From an uncultured Bacteroides sp. (GTDB lineage: Bacteria; Bacteroidota; Bacteroidia; Cytophagales; Cyclobacteriaceae): DNA of 41,791 nucleotides. The notes beneath the pieces were generated by a model. That model was not told the DNA's origin, did not search any database, and saw only the letters and a program-made list of their open reading frames with translations. The position numbers and the translations under genes were made by a program. Below are positions 25,684 to 34,760 of the stretch, in pieces (the first letter of the stretch is position 1; each line of letters opens with the position of its first letter). Location: NCBI GenBank assembly GCA_902168185.1, contig CABHOV010000009.1, forward strand, positions 1 to 41,791. The letters are read 5' to 3'.

Positions 25684-26823
25684 ATGCAAAAGAAAAGTGT
25701 AGTATTATTCTCGGTCCTGTGTGTTTTTGCAGCGTGCGACAACGTGAAGAAGAAAAGAGAACGAGATATACCCGAGCTGGAGGTGATGGCGCTTCAGGCG
25801 AAAGATGTATCCATTCCAAAAGGATACATATGTGAAATAAATGCTGTTCACTATGTCGAAATACATGCTCGTGTACAGGGATACCTGGAGGAAATATATG
25901 TAGACGAAGGGCAATGGGTAAAAAAAGGACAACCACTGTTCCGCATCAGCTCAAACGAGTATAAGGAAATGGTTTCGAAGGCTGAAGCAAATTTGCAACG
26001 CGCTATAGCGGAAGCAAAGACCAAAGAGCTTGAAGTAGATCGGATCAAACTGATGGTGGATAAAAGAATAATGTCGTCAACAGAGCTCGATGTGGCCGAA
26101 GCCAAAAAGCAAGCAGCAGAATTCGGTATAGCGGAAGCAAAGTCAGTATTACAAAATGCCCGCATAAATCTGAATTATACATCTATATACGCACCTTTCA
26201 ATGGTATTATAGACCGTATACCATTTAAGATCGGAAGCTTGATCAACTCTGGAACGTTGTTAACATCGGTGTCAAACATCGATGATGTTTTTGCATACTT
26301 CCGCGTCTCCGAATCCGAGTACCTCACCTTCCGGCATGCGACACGAACCAATGCAGTGCCCAAGATGCAACGCGTTTCCTTGGTATTGGCCGATGGTTCA
26401 ACCTATCCATATGGGGGTTACATTGAAACCATGGAGGGGGACTTTGACAAACAAACTGGTTCAATTGCTTTTCGTGCGCGGTTTAAAAACCCGGATAAAT
26501 TACTAAAGCACGGTTCGTCCGGAAAAATACTTATCCAAAAAGTATTGGAAGATGCTGTACTCGTTCCCCAGCAGTCAACCTTCACGGTACAAGACAAGAA
26601 TTATGTTTTTATACTGGGAGAAAAAAATATTGCGCAGGCCAAGAGCTTCCGTGTTGTTGACCGCTATGAAAAATATTTTATCGCCCGCGACTTAGAAGAA
26701 GGACAAAAAATTATCATAGAAGGTCTGCAGCAATTACGCGATGGCGCGCCTATAAAACCCAAGCTCGTTCCTTCCGATACATCTGGTATATCCAGACTTT
26801 CTTCCATCCAGTTAACACAGTAA
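25684..26823 (+). CDS. RND efflux membrane-fusion (periplasmic adaptor) lipoprotein
   Basis: The 379-residue protein starts with a lipoprotein signal (VCVFAACDN), then an AcrA/MexA-type body. It has a lipoyl half-motif (VHYVEIHARVQGYLEEIYV and DEGQWVKKGQPLF), a helical hairpin (about 95-160, SKAEANLQRAIAEAK and onward), the second lipoyl half (IYAPFNGIIDRIPFKIGS), a beta-barrel domain and a membrane-proximal domain. It links the inner-membrane pump to the outer-membrane channel. ATG 25684 is chosen over the adjacent GTG at 25681. It is first in the three-gene operon, 3 bases ahead of the pump gene, behind a phased TTAA array. Confidence 0.92.
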   Translation: MQKKSVVLFSVLCVFAACDNVKKKRERDIPELEVMALQAKDVSIPKGYICEINAVHYVEIHARVQGYLEEIYVDEGQWVKKGQPLFRISSNEYKEMVSKAEANLQRAIAEAKTKELEVDRIKLMVDKRIMSSTELDVAEAKKQAAEFGIAEAKSVLQNARINLNYTSIYAPFNGIIDRIPFKIGSLINSGTLLTSVSNIDDVFAYFRVSESEYLTFRHATRTNAVPKMQRVSLVLADGSTYPYGGYIETMEGDFDKQTGSIAFRARFKNPDKLLKHGSSGKILIQKVLEDAVLVPQQSTFTVQDKNYVFILGEKNIAQAKSFRVVDRYEKYFIARDLEEGQKIIIEGLQQLRDGAPIKPKLVPSDTSGISRLSSIQLTQ

Positions 26824-26826
26824 ATT

Positions 26827-29800
26827 ATGTTGGAGATCTTTATAAAACGCCCGGTACTGTCAACAGTACTGTCGGTGCTCATCACCTTTGTGGGACTGTT
26901 ATCCTTGGTCAAACTTCCCATCACGCAGTTTCCGTCCATTGAACCACCATCTGTAACCGTTACGGCAAACTATACGGGAGCCAACGCAGAAGTTTGTTCA
27001 AAAACTGTAGCCACTCCGTTAGAGCGCGCCATTAACGGTGTGCCTGGCATGACCTATATGTCTACTGTTTGCAGCAATAACGGTATTACGTTTATACAAG
27101 TCTTTTTTGAGTCAGGAACAGATCCGGATCTGGCTACGGTGAACGTGCAAAATCGCGTAACCAGTGTATTGGATGAATTGCCGGAAGAAGTAATTAAAGC
27201 TGGTGTGATCACAGAGAAAGAAGTGAGTAGCATGTTGATGTATCTCAACATCATGAGCAGCGATACCACCCAGGACGAAAAATTTGTATACAACTTTGCT
27301 GACATAAATGTATTGCATGAACTTAAGCGCATTAACGGTGTAGGTTTTGTAGAGATCATGGGTGCCCGCGATTACGCAATGCGCGTATGGCTGAAGCCTG
27401 ATCGGATGGCTACCTATGGTATATCTGCCGAAGACATTGTTAGCGCCATTCAGTCGCAAAATGTAGAAGCAGCACCGGGTGCCACCGGCATCAGCTCGGA
27501 CCGTAGTCCGCAGCTGCTTCAATATGTACTGCGCTACACCGGCAAATTTACGTCGGAAGAAGAATATAGAAATATAGTAGTCAAGTCCAAGCATGATGGA
27601 TCAATGCTTCGGTTGCGGGATGTGGCCGATGTAGAATTTGGTTCACTCGACTATGACATGATTTCCATGACAGACGGAAGCCCTTCTGCATCCATCATGA
27701 TCAAGCAACGTCCGGGTTCCAATGCGAGAGAAGTAATCCAAAATATCAAGGAAAGGATGGCCGAGCTAAAGGAAACGGCATTTCCTCCGGGGATGGATTA
27801 TACCATATCCTATGATGTTTCCAGATTCCTGGATACTTCCATCCATGAGGTGATCAGAACATTGGTCGAAGCATTTTTACTTGTGTTTATTGTGGTATAT
27901 ATATTCCTGCAGGATTTCCGCTCTACTATAATTCCTGCCATTGCTGTTCCTGTATCACTCATTGGTACGTTCTTTTTTATGGACATGTTCGGGTTCTCGA
28001 TCAACCTGCTTACATTGTTTGCCCTGGTACTGGCTATTGGTATTGTGGTGGATAACGCCATTGTTGTGGTTGAAGCCGTACATATAAAGATGCATCAACT
28101 GCATTTGTCCGCAGAAGACGCAACGATACAAGCCATGAAAGAAATAGCGGGCGCTATCGTAGCGATAACGCTGGTCATGTCGGCGGTATTTATACCGGTT
28201 AGTTTCATGGAAGGTCCGGTCGGTGTATTTTACAGGCAGTTCTCCCTGACACTTGCCATTGCTATTGTAATTTCGGGAGTAAATGCGCTGACCCTGACAC
28301 CGGCGCTGTGTACACTTTTACTAAAGCCCCAACAGCACGATTCACAAAAAGACCTGGTACATAGATTCTTCAACTGGTTCAACCGAAAATACGAGGCAAC
28401 CGAAAACGGATATAAACGTGCTCTATACCTTACAGTGGGGCGGAGGGGTTTGGTGATGGGTATACTTTTGATGTTTATCGCAGCTACGGTATATATCAAT
28501 AAAATCTTACCAACAGCATTTATTCCCACAGAGGATCAGGGGACAATTTATGTTAACGTAGCCCTGCCGGCTGGTGCTACACTGGAACGTACGCAAGCCG
28601 TGTTGGCGGATATACAGAATGTTACTAAAAAGTATAAAGACATTGAGACGGTCTCTACGCTTGCCGGCTATAGCCTGATGACCGAATCAGCGGGTGCATC
28701 CTACGGCATGGCGATGATAAACCTCAAGCCATGGAACGAGCGCGATAAATCGGTAGATGATATGATTGCTCTTCTTGAAGCGCAATCTTCTGTTATTCGC
28801 AAAGCAGATATACAATTCTTTCCACCGCCTGCCATTCCCGGATTTGGTAACGCCAGCGGATTCGAGTTGCGCCTGCAAGATCGTACCGGAGGTTCGTTAC
28901 TTACCACCGCAGAAGTTTCATCGAAGTTCGTGCGGGCTATAAACGAACGGCCAGAGATCGAAAACGCATTTACAAACTTCGATCCTAATTTTCCGCAATA
29001 CCTGCTTCGGGTTGATCATGATCGTGCTATACAATTGGGTATCTCCGTAAAGGAGTCTATGGATGCACTTCAAACATTGGTCGGAAGTTTCTATGCATCA
29101 AACTTTATCCGGTTTGGACAGATGTATAAAGTTATGGTGCAGGCCGAACCCTATTACCGGAGCAAGCCAGAAGATGTACTCAAGCTCTACGTGAAAAACG
29201 ATGCCGGTAAGATGATCCCGTTTTCTTCCTTTATGACACTGGAACGGGTATATGGCCCCGAGCAGCTCACTCGCTATAACATGTTTACTTCTTCGATGAT
29301 CAATGGTGAGCCTGCTGCCGGTTATAGCAGCGGAGATGCTATCCGTGCCGTTGAAGAAACAGCGCAAGAGGTTTTACCGAAGGGGTATACATTCGATTGG
29401 TCGGGTGTGACCCGTGAAGAGATCAAGTCGGGTAATCAAACGATCGTTATATTTTTTGTTTGCCTCTTCTTTGTATATATGCTGCTGGCGGCACAGTACG
29501 AAAGTTACCTTTTGCCGCTTCCCATTATTCTCTCGCTGCCGGCTGGTATTTTTGGTTCCTACGCGGCCCTATATATAGCGGGACTACAAAATAATATATA
29601 TGCGCAAGTGGCCCTGGTTATGCTCATTGGGTTGCTTGGTAAAAACGCCATTCTCATTGTTGAGTTTGCTATACAGCGAAGAAAGGAAGGCATGTCGATA
29701 TCGGATGCAGCCATAGCCGGTGCAGCCGCACGATTACGTCCTATATTGATGACGTCTTTCGCATTTATTGCAGGTCTAATCCCATTGTGCATCGCCAGTG

Positions 29801-29994
29801 GTGCTGGTGCTATCGGAAACCGCTCTATAGGCACAGCTGCTGCAGGTGGTATGATAACCGGTACATTATTCGGGATCCTCCTGGTTCCCGGTCTCTACGT
29901 CATTTTTGAATCTTTGTCAACCTATATCAATCATCGGGGTAAAAAACATTCTGTGACCATTACATCAAAATCTGAAATGTATGAGAATGCTTAA
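26827..29994 (+). CDS. RND efflux pump, AcrB/HAE-1 type
   Basis: The 1055-residue protein has the full RND layout: an N-terminal membrane helix (LEIFIKRPVLSTVLSVLITF), two large periplasmic loops and twelve membrane helices. TM4 carries LAIGIVVDNAIVVVEAVH. The proton-relay Asp pair of AcrB (D407/D408) is Asp-Asn here, a common variant in this phylum. TM10 has MLIGLLGKNAILIVEF with the conserved Lys (K940 equivalent). MTSFAFIAGLIPL closes the last helices. This is the hydrophobe/amphiphile group rather than heavy-metal CzcA. It is driven by the proton gradient. It overlaps the outer-membrane factor gene by 14 bases. Confidence 0.95.
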   Translation: MLEIFIKRPVLSTVLSVLITFVGLLSLVKLPITQFPSIEPPSVTVTANYTGANAEVCSKTVATPLERAINGVPGMTYMSTVCSNNGITFIQVFFESGTDPDLATVNVQNRVTSVLDELPEEVIKAGVITEKEVSSMLMYLNIMSSDTTQDEKFVYNFADINVLHELKRINGVGFVEIMGARDYAMRVWLKPDRMATYGISAEDIVSAIQSQNVEAAPGATGISSDRSPQLLQYVLRYTGKFTSEEEYRNIVVKSKHDGSMLRLRDVADVEFGSLDYDMISMTDGSPSASIMIKQRPGSNAREVIQNIKERMAELKETAFPPGMDYTISYDVSRFLDTSIHEVIRTLVEAFLLVFIVVYIFLQDFRSTIIPAIAVPVSLIGTFFFMDMFGFSINLLTLFALVLAIGIVVDNAIVVVEAVHIKMHQLHLSAEDATIQAMKEIAGAIVAITLVMSAVFIPVSFMEGPVGVFYRQFSLTLAIAIVISGVNALTLTPALCTLLLKPQQHDSQKDLVHRFFNWFNRKYEATENGYKRALYLTVGRRGLVMGILLMFIAATVYINKILPTAFIPTEDQGTIYVNVALPAGATLERTQAVLADIQNVTKKYKDIETVSTLAGYSLMTESAGASYGMAMINLKPWNERDKSVDDMIALLEAQSSVIRKADIQFFPPPAIPGFGNASGFELRLQDRTGGSLLTTAEVSSKFVRAINERPEIENAFTNFDPNFPQYLLRVDHDRAIQLGISVKESMDALQTLVGSFYASNFIRFGQMYKVMVQAEPYYRSKPEDVLKLYVKNDAGKMIPFSSFMTLERVYGPEQLTRYNMFTSSMINGEPAAGYSSGDAIRAVEETAQEVLPKGYTFDWSGVTREEIKSGNQTIVIFFVCLFFVYMLLAAQYESYLLPLPIILSLPAGIFGSYAALYIAGLQNNIYAQVALVMLIGLLGKNAILIVEFAIQRRKEGMSISDAAIAGAAARLRPILMTSFAFIAGLIPLCIASGAGAIGNRSIGTAAAGGMITGTLFGILLVPGLYVIFESLSTYINHRGKKHSVTITSKSEMYENA

Positions 29995-31432
29995 GAAGCT
30001 GGCAGTAAAAAGTATAGTCTTTTTCTTTTTTGTAACATCCTTTATGGCGTGCAAGATTGCTTCAGAAAGTGTTCGTTCATCCCTGGAAATGCCCGCATCG
30101 TATGGGGGTACAAAACCTGACAGCAGTTCCATAGCATCGTTGCCCTGGCGCACATTCTACAAAGACACATGCCTGATGAACTATATAGAGTTTGCTCTAA
30201 AGAATAACCGGGATATACATATTGCTTCGCACCGGGTAAATCTCTCGGGGGCAGAACTGCGACTGGTAAAGAAAAATTTTCTTCCATCTCTCAGCGGACG
30301 AGTAAGTAACTCAGTGACAAAGTTTGGTGAATATACCATGGACGGCATCGGCAACGATGATACCAACCGATCCGAAAGTTTACCCGCTGATAAACAATTA
30401 CCCTCACCCTATACCGAGTGGTTTGCAGGGGCTACTTTCGACTGGGAGATCGATATTTGGAAAAAATTATCGTCTCGCAGAAAAGCAGCTCTATCAAGAT
30501 ACATGTCGTCTCAAGAGTTCAAGCATGGTGCTATATCCTGGCTTATCAGTGATGTGGCGGCAACCTATTACGAGTTGTTGGGGCTTGACCAGGAACAAAG
30601 GGTGCTGGAGAAAAACCTGGAATTACAAAAGCTCGCACTCGAACTGATCAGTGTCCAAAAGACCGGTGGCAAAGTAAGTCAACTGGCGGTTGATCAGTTC
30701 GAAGCACAGATGCTCAACACGCAGACACAACTCGTTGAAGTTATACAACGGGTAAAAATAAATGAAGCAACCATGAACCGGTTACTTGGCAAATTTCCGG
30801 CACCAATAAACCGATATACTATAACACAATATGATACGATAGCCAAAGCAATGGCAGGAGAGCCCGAAGATATCATGAAACACAGACCTGACATACGACA
30901 GGCCGAACTGGAACTGCTCGCCTCACATGCAGATGTAGCGGCAGCACGGGCGGCATTCTATCCTTCGCTTACCTTATCCGGAGGCGTTGGCTTTTCGGCT
31001 TTTAATCTTTCAAAATGGTTTCTTACACCGGGCGCATCAGTATATAATTTTGCGTCGTCACTTGCTGCTCCCATTTTTCAGGGCGGACAAATACGCGCCT
31101 TGTACGCTTCGGCAAATGCTCGGCAACGAATAGCCTTAGCCAATTACGAAAAGACACTGCTCGGTGCGTATTATGAAGTATATAATACATTGACTATCGT
31201 CAATAATCTCGCGTGGCAAATTGAAGTCAAATCACAAGAGCTTGATGTACTGAAGCGCGCTTATAATAATTCGAACGATTTGTTTAGTGTAGGGTATGCA
31301 ACGTATCTGGAAGTTATAACTGCTCAGCGAAGAATGCTGGAAGCAGAAATTGAACTTACAAAAATCAGGAAAGAAAAATTAAAGACTATTTCAATACTCT
31401 ATCGTGCGCTTGGCGGTGGTTGGAATTCCTGA
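29981..31432 (+). CDS. RND efflux outer-membrane factor (OprM/NodT-type lipoprotein)
   Basis: The 483-residue protein begins with a signal peptide and lipobox (TSFMAC) and carries the two tandem outer-membrane efflux repeats. LELISVQKTGGKVSQLAVDQFEAQ (in the first repeat) and FSVGYATYLEVITAQRRMLEAE (in the second) are the typical helix ends, and HRPDIRQAELELLASHADVAAARAAFYPSL is the classic OprM/NodT linker. The trimer would form the outer-membrane barrel and periplasmic tunnel of the pump. The ATG at 29981 overlaps the pump stop; ATG 29987 is equally possible. A triple TTAA box begins nine bases after its stop. Confidence 0.93.
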   Translation: MRMLKKLAVKSIVFFFFVTSFMACKIASESVRSSLEMPASYGGTKPDSSSIASLPWRTFYKDTCLMNYIEFALKNNRDIHIASHRVNLSGAELRLVKKNFLPSLSGRVSNSVTKFGEYTMDGIGNDDTNRSESLPADKQLPSPYTEWFAGATFDWEIDIWKKLSSRRKAALSRYMSSQEFKHGAISWLISDVAATYYELLGLDQEQRVLEKNLELQKLALELISVQKTGGKVSQLAVDQFEAQMLNTQTQLVEVIQRVKINEATMNRLLGKFPAPINRYTITQYDTIAKAMAGEPEDIMKHRPDIRQAELELLASHADVAAARAAFYPSLTLSGGVGFSAFNLSKWFLTPGASVYNFASSLAAPIFQGGQIRALYASANARQRIALANYEKTLLGAYYEVYNTLTIVNNLAWQIEVKSQELDVLKRAYNNSNDLFSVGYATYLEVITAQRRMLEAEIELTKIRKEKLKTISILYRALGGGWNS

Positions 31433-31439
31433 CGTAAAC

Positions 31440-31467
31440 TTTAATATCGATTTAACATCGTTTTAAC
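31440..31467. promoter_or_regulatory. 11-bp phased triple TTAA box after the RND operon
   Basis: TTAA at 31441, 31452 and 31463, exactly 11 bases apart, in the TTTAA orientation. The likely target is the membrane protein gene at 31759, or an unannotated transcript. Confidence 0.55.
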
Positions 31468-31567
31468 TGAGTTCGTGCCGAGAGTAATGTATATACTTTA
31501 ATTTTGTGCATAAGTTAGTTACAGGGATACTTGTAATCGTTGGTTTACAAGGATCAAGTAGGCAGAG

Positions 31568-31596
31568 TAGAGGGTTCGCACGTTGCGAGCCTTCTA
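31568..31596. terminator. Strong 13-bp hairpin, possible terminator
   Basis: Positions 31568-31580 pair with 31584-31596 over all 13 positions, counting two G-T wobbles, with a three-base loop. The downstream TTGTTTAA is a poor T-run, so it may instead be an attenuator or the core of a small RNA. Confidence 0.5.
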
Positions 31597-31758
31597 TTGT
31601 TTAAGGGGTTCCATGCGTGTCTTATCATCGGTGAAATAGTCAATGAAAGTAACCGGCTCGGCGGTAGACATGTTGCGGCGCGATCAAAGCCATAAGTGAG
31701 TAATCTAAAAATTGCTTCAAGATTTTTATTAAGTACCTTTCGTTGCAAGCCATGTAAT

Positions 31759-32166
31759 ATGAGCATAAGAAGTGTATATAATTATTTTTTTTACCAACTA
31801 TATAAATTCTGGGAATCAGCATCGACTCCAAAGGTGTGGAGTGAATGGAAAGCCACATTGACAATCACTGTATTGGAATTGTTCTTAGGCTTTTCCGGCC
31901 TTTTTTATTTTACGATTTTTCGCGGAAAATCGGTTGATGCTGGCGATGACAACTTTATTTTTGTTTTTTTCGTCATAGCCATTGTTTTACCTAACTACTT
32001 ACTTTTTCACCGACGAAATCAATGGAGGGATATAATTGAAGAATTTGATAAATGGCCAAGTGGAAAAAATATAACGGGTGGCATTGTCGTAGCAGCTATA
32101 GTAATTGTCATCTTCGCGAATCTTTTTTTTACTTTTTTTTTAATGAGTCAAGTTCGCTGGCAGTAG
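31759..32166 (+). CDS. Hypothetical membrane protein, three predicted helices
   Basis: From ATG 31759 the product is 135 residues. It has a short aromatic N-terminus (SIRSVYNYFFYQLYKFWE), a helix at about 34-52, a second at about 65-85 and a third at about 108-130, with RRNQWRDIIEEFDKWP between the last two. Small YNYxFYxLYxF-type membrane proteins like this are scattered through Bacteroidota genomes, often beside mobile genes; the function is unknown. A frame starting at 31696 adds a non-conserved extension. It follows the last TTAA triple at about 290 bases. Confidence 0.6.
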   Translation: MSIRSVYNYFFYQLYKFWESASTPKVWSEWKATLTITVLELFLGFSGLFYFTIFRGKSVDAGDDNFIFVFFVIAIVLPNYLLFHRRNQWRDIIEEFDKWPSGKNITGGIVVAAIVIVIFANLFFTFFLMSQVRWQ

Positions 32167-32474
32167 TTGATAGAAACCTTTTTTTGTTCTAGGTATAACT
32201 CATGCTAATTGTGTTGCGTGGTTGAATAGGCGTGAATAAAAATTAGCTTCTTGTTCTCTCATTAAGCCATGCAGTTTTACTTCTATTGTGCTTTCCTCGT
32301 AAGTATGAATCATGGTAAAGTTAAGCTTTGCTATACCTTCCTTTAAAAAGACTACGGCATAAACGGTTGCCCCCTTGCAACCGATGTTTCCAGGAACCCC
32401 CAATTATTCCGTTTCCTTTTTAAAGGAAGGTATAATAAAGCTTTTGAGACCGACCATAATTAATACTTACAATT
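32167..32474. other. Intergenic region with a weak small ORF and a palindrome
   Basis: A minus-strand frame at 32200-32403 opens with TTG and encodes 67 residues (YAVVFLKEGIAKLNF and then an amphipathic C-terminus EANFYSRLFNHATQLA). It could be a real small gene or a decayed one. TTCCTTT / AAAGGAA at 32413-32428 forms an inverted repeat about 50 bases before the RadC-like ATG and may be its operator. Confidence 0.35.
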
Positions 32475-32942
32475 ATGGAAAACACAAGTAAAAGAACATC
32501 ATGGCAAGTTGCAGAAATTCAACTCTCATACACATCCAACATGAAACCTTCACAGCGTCCTAAGATATCAAGTTCAAAGGACGCCTATGATATACTGAGA
32601 CAATGCTGGAACGAATCGACTATAGAACTGTTTGAAGAGTTTAAAGTAATCTTCACCAATAGAGCTAACAAAGTATTGGGTTTGTTTCAAGTGGCCACAG
32701 GTGGGATCACTGGCGTATTGGTAGACCCGAAACTTGTCTTTATCGCTGCTCTTAAGTCAGGTGCAACTGGAATTATACTCTCTCATAATCATCCTTCAGG
32801 TAACCTGACACCAAGTGAGGCGGACTTAAATATCACGAGAAAAATAAAAGCCGGATGCAATTTACTAGATATACTATTACTTGATCATGTGATTCTAACA
32901 GTAGAGAAGTATTACTCGTTCGCTGATGAAGGGCTGCTATAG
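32475..32942 (+). CDS. RadC-like MPN/JAB domain protein
   Basis: The 155-residue protein has the JAB/MPN core with the metal-binding signature SHNHPSG and later EADLNIT, DHVILT and YYSFADEGLL at the end, matching the C-terminal domain of RadC. The N-terminal helix-hairpin-helix part of full-length RadC is absent. This short form is typical of genes on integrative elements and genomic islands, where it is annotated as a DNA repair protein although no repair role has been shown. Its position marks the start of the accessory, mobile-gene-rich part of the window. Confidence 0.85.
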   Translation: MENTSKRTSWQVAEIQLSYTSNMKPSQRPKISSSKDAYDILRQCWNESTIELFEEFKVIFTNRANKVLGLFQVATGGITGVLVDPKLVFIAALKSGATGIILSHNHPSGNLTPSEADLNITRKIKAGCNLLDILLLDHVILTVEKYYSFADEGLL

Positions 32943-33074
32943 CCCTATATATTGTTGATATATTTCGTCAACACAATGAAGGGCTAGCAAACTTCATTGA
33001 ATGGGATGCTTTCGTATATGTTTTCTAACGCAAATATAGAAGTCCTTTATCAACGCTATATTGTTTTCAATGCT

Positions 33075-33275
33075 CTATGCAGGAAGGCATTCCAGCTCGA
33101 GATCATCGTGATACAATGCGTAATTACCTTCCCTGCCTTCAATCTCTCCAAGATAGTGAAGAAAGTTTTTTTCATTAAAAAGGAAGGTCACATTTTTAAT
33201 GAGTGCAAATTGTCCGGTCTTCTTCAGCCGCACTACCGTACCTACTGGATACAGTTCATTGTCTTTGGGATGCAT
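33075..33275 (-). CDS. Small hypothetical protein, beta-rich
   Basis: The 66-residue protein reads YPVGTVVRLKKTGQFALI, then LHYLGEIEGREGNYALYHD and ends DLELECLPA. The first part looks like a small SH3/KOW-like barrel strand pair. It starts three bases after the stop of the 73-residue gene, so the two form an operon. A decayed copy lies at 37475-37594 on the other strand, which supports this being a true gene family. No function is recognised. Confidence 0.65.
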   Translation of the reverse strand: MHPKDNELYPVGTVVRLKKTGQFALIKNVTFLFNEKNFLHYLGEIEGREGNYALYHDDLELECLPA

Positions 33276-33278
33276 ACA

Positions 33279-33500
33279 CTATTGCTTTTTGGCGTTAGGT
33301 ATATATCCGATAGCTGTAGCAAGCTCTTGATTATTTTTTAGAAAGTCCGCTAGTTGCTGGACGTTGTCAAAACCTTTATGTGTCTCACTGAAACCATCAC
33401 GCCAATACAGTATGAGTTTTATTTCTTTGATTGGTGGTTTTACCGAAACTGTGTTGCTTGGTAATGAATAGTGCTGCTTTTCTTTTGTGAATTTCGACAT
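33279..33500 (-). CDS. Small hypothetical protein
   Basis: The 73-residue protein has a basic, disordered N-terminus and a compact end: IKEIKLILYWRDGFSETHKGF and a helix NVQQLADFLKNNQELATAIGY. The pattern of one beta strand followed by a helix suggests a small alpha/beta fold. It is the first gene of a two-gene operon with the 66-residue protein (three-base gap). No family is recognised. Confidence 0.6.
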   Translation of the reverse strand: MSKFTKEKQHYSLPSNTVSVKPPIKEIKLILYWRDGFSETHKGFDNVQQLADFLKNNQELATAIGYIPNAKKQ

Positions 33501-33953
33501 GGATTAATCAGTTTACTTTTTAGTAAGGACCTGATTTTGCCATTCAGTTCAGCAAAGATAAACACCTTTCCTGCAAATTGTTCAATGACTGGATGAAATG
33601 GCTACTTTACTTGCCATTAAATTAATCCTAAAGGTGATGTGTATTTTTTATATTGTTAACTATTGAGGTGATGACAAGCTTGCTAATCCATTTCAATCTC
33701 ACTATGTTTTAGCTCTGGTGGCAATTGTTCCATTGGAACCATCAAAATAGCGTGTGGTGATCTTTGCTTTTGGTCTCACTGTAGTACAGCAATGCTTACC
33801 CATAACAAAGTTTGTTTCGTTGTACCTGTAGAAGGAGGGCACCAGTCAGAACAAGAATACGCGTCTGCTCTAAGCCTATGTCAATTCGTTTTTGAAAACT
33901 TTGTAAGACCTTTATATGCCCCGTTTCATCATTGCATCCAGGCGATAGTTCCT
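33501..33953. other. Intergenic region with possible gene remnant
   Basis: A minus-strand frame at 33702-33803 reads MGKHCCTTVRPKAKITTRYF and continues for 13 residues. Shifting one frame near its end gives PPELKHSEIEMD ending at 33683. The two together look like the end of a decayed gene. No family is recognised and no other feature is seen. Confidence 0.3.
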
Positions 33954-34403
33954 TTATAATGGATTCAAGACAAAATCAGCACGTCTCGGATAATATTTCA
34001 CTTTACTCCAGTTGATAGCAAATATCTTTTGAACTATATCAATGAGCTCTGAAAAACTATGAGGCTTATAGACAAACATGTTTGTTCCCTTCCTAAAGCA
34101 AAATTCTACTGTTTCAAAATCTCTCAAGCCTGAATAAACAATGATTGGCAAGTCATCGAACTTCCTATTTTCTCTGATCTCCAGCAAGCAATCCTTCCCA
34201 TTTTTACAGGGCATCAAGATGTCGAGAAAAAGCATATCCGGAAGTCGTTCGTGAAGAATTTTCATGAGTACCTCTCCATTTTCAGCACGGGTTAATAATA
34301 TCTGTAATGAAAGTTCCCGCACGGCTTCCGCAAATATTTCAAAATCTTCATTGTCGTCTTCCGCCATTAAGACGTTTTTAACTTCCTCGTCTAATTCTGC
34401 CAT
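33954..34403 (-). CDS. Single-domain response regulator
   Basis: The 149-residue protein (ATG 34403; a TTG two codons earlier is possible) is one receiver. The acidic cluster is MAEDDNED (E15-D17), the phosphoacceptor is D61 in LFLDILMP, the switch is Ser in VYSGL and the conserved Lys is in VYKPHSF. Its start meets a short plus-strand gene head to head. It is isolated from any kinase and lies in the accessory region. The basic tail (KYYPRRADFVLNPL) extends beyond the fold. Confidence 0.85.
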   Translation of the reverse strand: MAELDEEVKNVLMAEDDNEDFEIFAEAVRELSLQILLTRAENGEVLMKILHERLPDMLFLDILMPCKNGKDCLLEIRENRKFDDLPIIVYSGLRDFETVEFCFRKGTNMFVYKPHSFSELIDIVQKIFAINWSKVKYYPRRADFVLNPL

Positions 34404-34476
34404 GATCAAAAGAATTAATCTCTTTCAAAAAAATGATATTATTTTTAAATCAAAAAAAGTATTAAGATTCCCGTTT

Positions 34477-34758
34477 ATGGGCAAGCTCAAGGAAGAATAT
34501 TTTATTATATACTACAGCCCTGAAATTTGCGACCTGCCTCAATTTCATGTTTTTAATACACTCAAGGTTCCGGTCGATTTTGTTGTTGACCATACCACGC
34601 TATTGCACAAGGTCAAATCAAAGCAGCCGAAGGCAATTGTGGTCATTGGGAAGCCTGACATTGTCAGCAAGTTAAGAGAAGCGGAAACCGTTGACGAGAT
34701 TCCAATTTTTGTTTTCGATTCCATCGAAGATGTCGATAAAGTGATTTCAAATTTATAA
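34477..34758 (+). CDS. Hypothetical protein, possibly a reduced receiver-like fold
   Basis: From ATG 34477 the product is 93 residues: KEEYFIIYYSPE, then a strand PKAIVVIGKPDIV, a helix, IPIFVFDSIEDVDKVISNL and the stop. The order of strands and helices recalls a trimmed receiver lacking the acidic pair, but similarity is slight. A start at 34402 would overlap the divergent receiver ATG and is less likely. The stop is 2 bases from that of the convergent XRE gene. Confidence 0.5.
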   Translation: MGKLKEEYFIIYYSPEICDLPQFHVFNTLKVPVDFVVDHTTLLHKVKSKQPKAIVVIGKPDIVSKLREAETVDEIPIFVFDSIEDVDKVISNL

Positions 34759-34760
34759 GA

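Larger units (their letters stand above)
31433..31758. other. Intergenic region after the RND operon
   Basis: It holds a triple TTAA box (31440-31467), a TATACTTTAATTTTG promoter-like stretch near 31490-31504 and a 13-bp hairpin (31568-31596). A 25-codon minus-strand frame (31594-31671, starting MSTAEPVTFIDYFTD) resembles the N-terminus of ISAs1-type transposases only slightly and is not called. Confidence 0.45.

Noticed and set aside
31554-31766. Minus-strand 70-residue frame with a Pro/Leu-rich composition
   Set aside because: It runs opposite a hairpin and a regulatory stretch, shows no family motif and its composition looks like a chance frame.
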